The position numbers and the translations under genes are program-made. Positions 61,653-64,000 of a stretch of DNA of 64,000 nucleotides are shown one piece after another (position 1 is the stretch's first letter; each line of letters begins with the position of its first letter). The notes beneath the pieces are model-generated. The model saw only the letters and a list, made by a program, of their open reading frames with translations, searched no databases and was not told where the DNA came from. The stretch comes from Lottia gigantea. Its lineage: Eukaryota; Mollusca; Gastropoda; Lottiidae. The stretch lies in assembly GCF_000327385.1 (NCBI RefSeq), contig NW_008711143.1:669382-733381 (forward strand). Reading direction: 5' to 3'.

Positions 61653-63387
61653 TCAGGATTTTTCATGGGGTTTGACAAATTTTCCTTGAACAAATATTCT
61701 GGGTACATTAATTCCTTCTTTCTTATTGACTGTATTTCTTTCTACATAGTCATTTCTTTCTCTTATAAATCCTGCTGATGTCATTTTCTCTTCTAAATAT
61801 TCTGAAATTGAAACAATCAACATATCTAAATTAATATTGATGGCAACTGCTCAAGACTGTTTAAGAAAGAAACCTTTAAATTGTTACCTGGAGAGGGGTA
61901 TGTCTAAATACTAAGACTTTCGAGCATTTTTCACATTGTTGTGGACAAGCCAAAATAACTATCACAATGCTCATGTTGACTTATATTTAAATGTCTACCT
62001 GTTGAGAAATAGAATGCCCTGGTTCCATCTTGTCGGACATAAAAATTCTCAGCTAATTTATGACCTTTAGAAAACCTCAACATAGCAAAGTCATACAGAC
62101 CATAATCTCTTATTAATAGACAACCACCTGGCTTTATAACCTGCAATATTAGAAAAAACACATTGTTATCCAACTAGCTTCTCATGTACATTTTTAAACT
62201 GAATTACAAGGCAATAAGGTCAGATATTTATTATGGATATTGAACTCACTCGCGTCAAATAATGAGACAACTTTATCACTTCAAAATAAAAATGAAATGT
62301 TAATCAAACTGTAACTCTTTAAATGATTATCCATTTTTGTGTGTGTGGATAAACTCAAACAATTGACAAACTAAGATAAGGGGCTACATACCTGATATAT
62401 CTTATGTAGGGCTTGAACCATTTTATCAGGGTGTATAGCTGATAATACAAATATCAAGGTAGCTACATCTATTGAGTTATAATTAACAGTACCGTTTATG
62501 TTATCTTGTGTTATATCACACTGAAACACTGTACTTCTATCTTTATTATACAATTCATTCTCCTACAATAACAAAATGCTTATATTATCTTGTTTTATAT
62601 CACACTGAAACACTGTACATCTATCTTAATAATACAATTAATTCTCCTACAATAACAAAATACTTATTTTATCTTGTGTTATATCACACTGAAACTCTGT
62701 ACTTCTATCTTTATTATACAATTCATTCTCCTACAATAACAAAATGCTTATATTATCTTGTGTTATATCACACTGAAACACTGTACATCTATCTTAATAA
62801 TACAATTCATTCTCCTACAATAATAAAATATCTATATTTATCTCACCTTTACAAAATCAACAGCTCTTTGAGAGAAATCACAGGAGTAAAAATATAAACT
62901 GGGATCTTCTTGTAATAGAGGAAACATAAAATTACCCACACCACACCCTACTTCAAATATCACCAGCTGATCATTCTACAAAATTATTTACAGAAAAGGT
63001 GAAAGTTGGGCTGACACAGGGCTTTAAACTCTTTGACCCACCATGGTCCATGGGTTCCACCTTCAAATTCCCAACCTGCTTGAAATATTCCTTAATTGTT
63101 CATAGAACACTCCAGTTTTGACCAAAGATTTCAGAACAGGACATATTTACCTTTGTACTATCATTCAAAAGTTCTTTAAATTCTCTAGTTGTCCAATGTC
63201 TATCTTTAAAAAACTTTGTTGTATTTCTTTTATAAAATAAGTCCCAATTTTTCTGTGCTTCTTTTTCGAACTTGTTTTGTTTGAAATCTGTAACTAGTTG
63301 GGTATCATTCTGTAACTTTTCTATCTCTTCTGAAGTCAATATCCTTGCTGTGTGGCCAAATGTCTCATGACCACTTTCTGAAGCCAT
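61653..63387 (-). CDS. METTL6: METTL6 (tRNA-Ser m3C32 methyltransferase), 5 exons
   Basis: Exons on the minus strand: 63387-63151, 62975-62847, 62562-62392, 62140-61999, 61801-61653; GT-AG throughout, 275 residues against 284 in human. Family marks in order: [44 protein letters not shown]-binding motif [57 protein letters not shown] and [23 protein letters not shown]6 adds m3C at position 32 of serine tRNAs together with seryl-tRNA synthetase (known for the family). [20 protein letters not shown] clearly fits METTL6 rather than METTL2 or METTL8, and the N terminus lacks a mitochondrial signal. Intron 2 is almost entirely a tandem array. A possible poly(A) signal (AATAAA on the minus strand) is at 61469-61464. 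Confidence 0.96.
62501..62836 (-). repeat. METTL6: 84-bp tandem array across the METTL6 exon 3 acceptor (4 units)
   Basis: Four adjacent 84-bp units. On the minus strand each contains TTATTGTAG/GAGAAT, the acceptor and first 62 nt of exon 3, plus 22 nt of intron end. Units 1 and 3 share one variant (TATAATAAAGATAGAAGTAC) and units 2 and 4 another (TATTATTAAGATAGATGTAC), so a pair was doubled. Only unit 1 (next to the rest of exon 3) continues into an open frame; the extra copies contain in-frame stops. Intron 2 is 284 nt, of which 252 nt is this repeat. Confidence 0.93.
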
Positions 63388-63620
63388 GCTAAATGTTGTG
63401 GAAACACTGACACATTTGTCCTAAATTTGCAATGAATATCGTGATTGGAAATCAATCAACGTTTTCACAATTGAATCTATCTTGCAATGGATTTCAGCCT
63501 ATTGTAATGATAAAAGACATGAAGTTATAAAAAGGTTTTCAATTTTTTTTTTATATTGGGAACACATCATTGCATTAATTTATATCAATAAATGCCAATA
63601 GGGCCTACAATTTTCAGAAA
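63388..63620. promoter_or_regulatory. Upstream flank of METTL6
   Basis: AT-rich sequence just upstream of the METTL6 start, which must contain its 5' UTR and promoter. No TATA box or known motif stands out. Confidence 0.3.
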
Positions 63621-63623
63621 ATT

Positions 63624-63742
63624 CAGTCAGATGTCTGGTTCCTGCAATTCTACTAAAACTAAAAGTGTCTTATAAGACCCTTTGCGATAATGACTTAGTT
63701 TTAGTAGAATTGAAAAATCACAGATGTCTGACTGAAAAAAAG
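63624..63742. repeat. Inverted repeat (stem about 40 bp)
   Basis: Left arm CAGTCAGATGTCTGG plus CAATTCTACTAAAACTAA (63625-63661) pairs with a right arm at about 63700-63742 (TTAGTTTTAGTAGAATTG and CAGATGTCTGACTG). It could be a small palindromic element or one end of a mobile element extending to the right. Confidence 0.7.
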
Positions 63743-64000
63743 GGAATGGTGCAAATTGATGCTATCAATCACTCAATGGGTAAATACTCAAAGAAAAGAA
63801 GAACTAATTGTGGTCTGAATCTGTCGATTAGAAATGTGGCTGGTAGACTCTCGTTTTAGTCGTCAAATAACTAAACCATTTTTTTTCTTCAATTAAACAA
63901 TATAGTGCCAGCTTACAAAGAAAGTTCTTCATTCTACAAAGTCGAAGATTTGTTGTTACATAGAAGATTGAACAATGATCACAGAAAATTTCCGATTGTT

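Noticed and set aside
62508-62897. Plus-strand 129-codon frame with a 28-residue repeat
   Set aside because: Shadow of the 84-bp METTL6 array; the real gene is on the minus strand.

Overview
This is eukaryotic, AT-rich DNA with many small exons, canonical GT-AG introns and a heavy load of minisatellites, SINE-like repeats and small DNA transposons. Gene content (dynactin subunit 2, alpha-tubulin, RIF1, METTL6, ABITRAM, an SLC17-type transporter) is animal. The low GC, the repeat style and a tRNA-headed SINE suggest a lophotrochozoan, most likely a mollusc; I cannot name the species. Two runs of N are assembly gaps.

Layout. 1-1187 is a 22-bp minisatellite, then about 3.3 kb with no gene I can support. 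ABITRAM (FAM206A) lies on the minus strand (6730 down to about 4487), head to head with DCTN2 (7156-16021, plus, 13 exons) across a 425-bp shared promoter interval. DCTN2 introns carry a Tc1/mariner-type MITE (9334-10156) and a PIF/Harbinger-like element (13712-15746) that itself holds a second copy of the MITE. Between 16.3 and 18.7 kb are short tandem repeats and one orphan exon-like ORF on the minus strand. An SLC17-family transporter (18695-29516, plus, 11 exons) has introns holding an element whose inverted ends are made of a 30-bp minisatellite (19820-21502), a gap, a 2-kb repeat block and a Mutator-like foldback MITE (26545-27347). It converges on an alpha-tubulin gene (33282 to 30325, minus, 3 exons). 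After about 5 kb of mostly empty upstream DNA comes RIF1 (38303-60261, plus, about 33 exons, complete except for sequence lost in the gap at 57224-57735). METTL6 (63387 to 61653, minus, 5 exons) converges on RIF1, with a third MITE copy between them.

The genes are housekeeping and unlinked in pathway: dynein adaptor and microtubule subunit, vesicular or organic-anion transport, replication timing and DNA repair (RIF1), and tRNA m3C methylation (METTL6). Nothing suggests an operon or a gene cluster with joint function.

The most unusual signals are two tandem arrays that straddle exon-intron borders. In RIF1, a 60-bp unit holding the end of an exon and its 5' splice site is repeated about 24 times; the first seven units stay in frame and each would add 20 residues with three SQ sites. 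In METTL6, an 84-bp unit holding a 3' splice site and the start of exon 3 is present four times and makes up nearly all of intron 2. These could produce variable protein length or poison transcripts, which RNA data could test.
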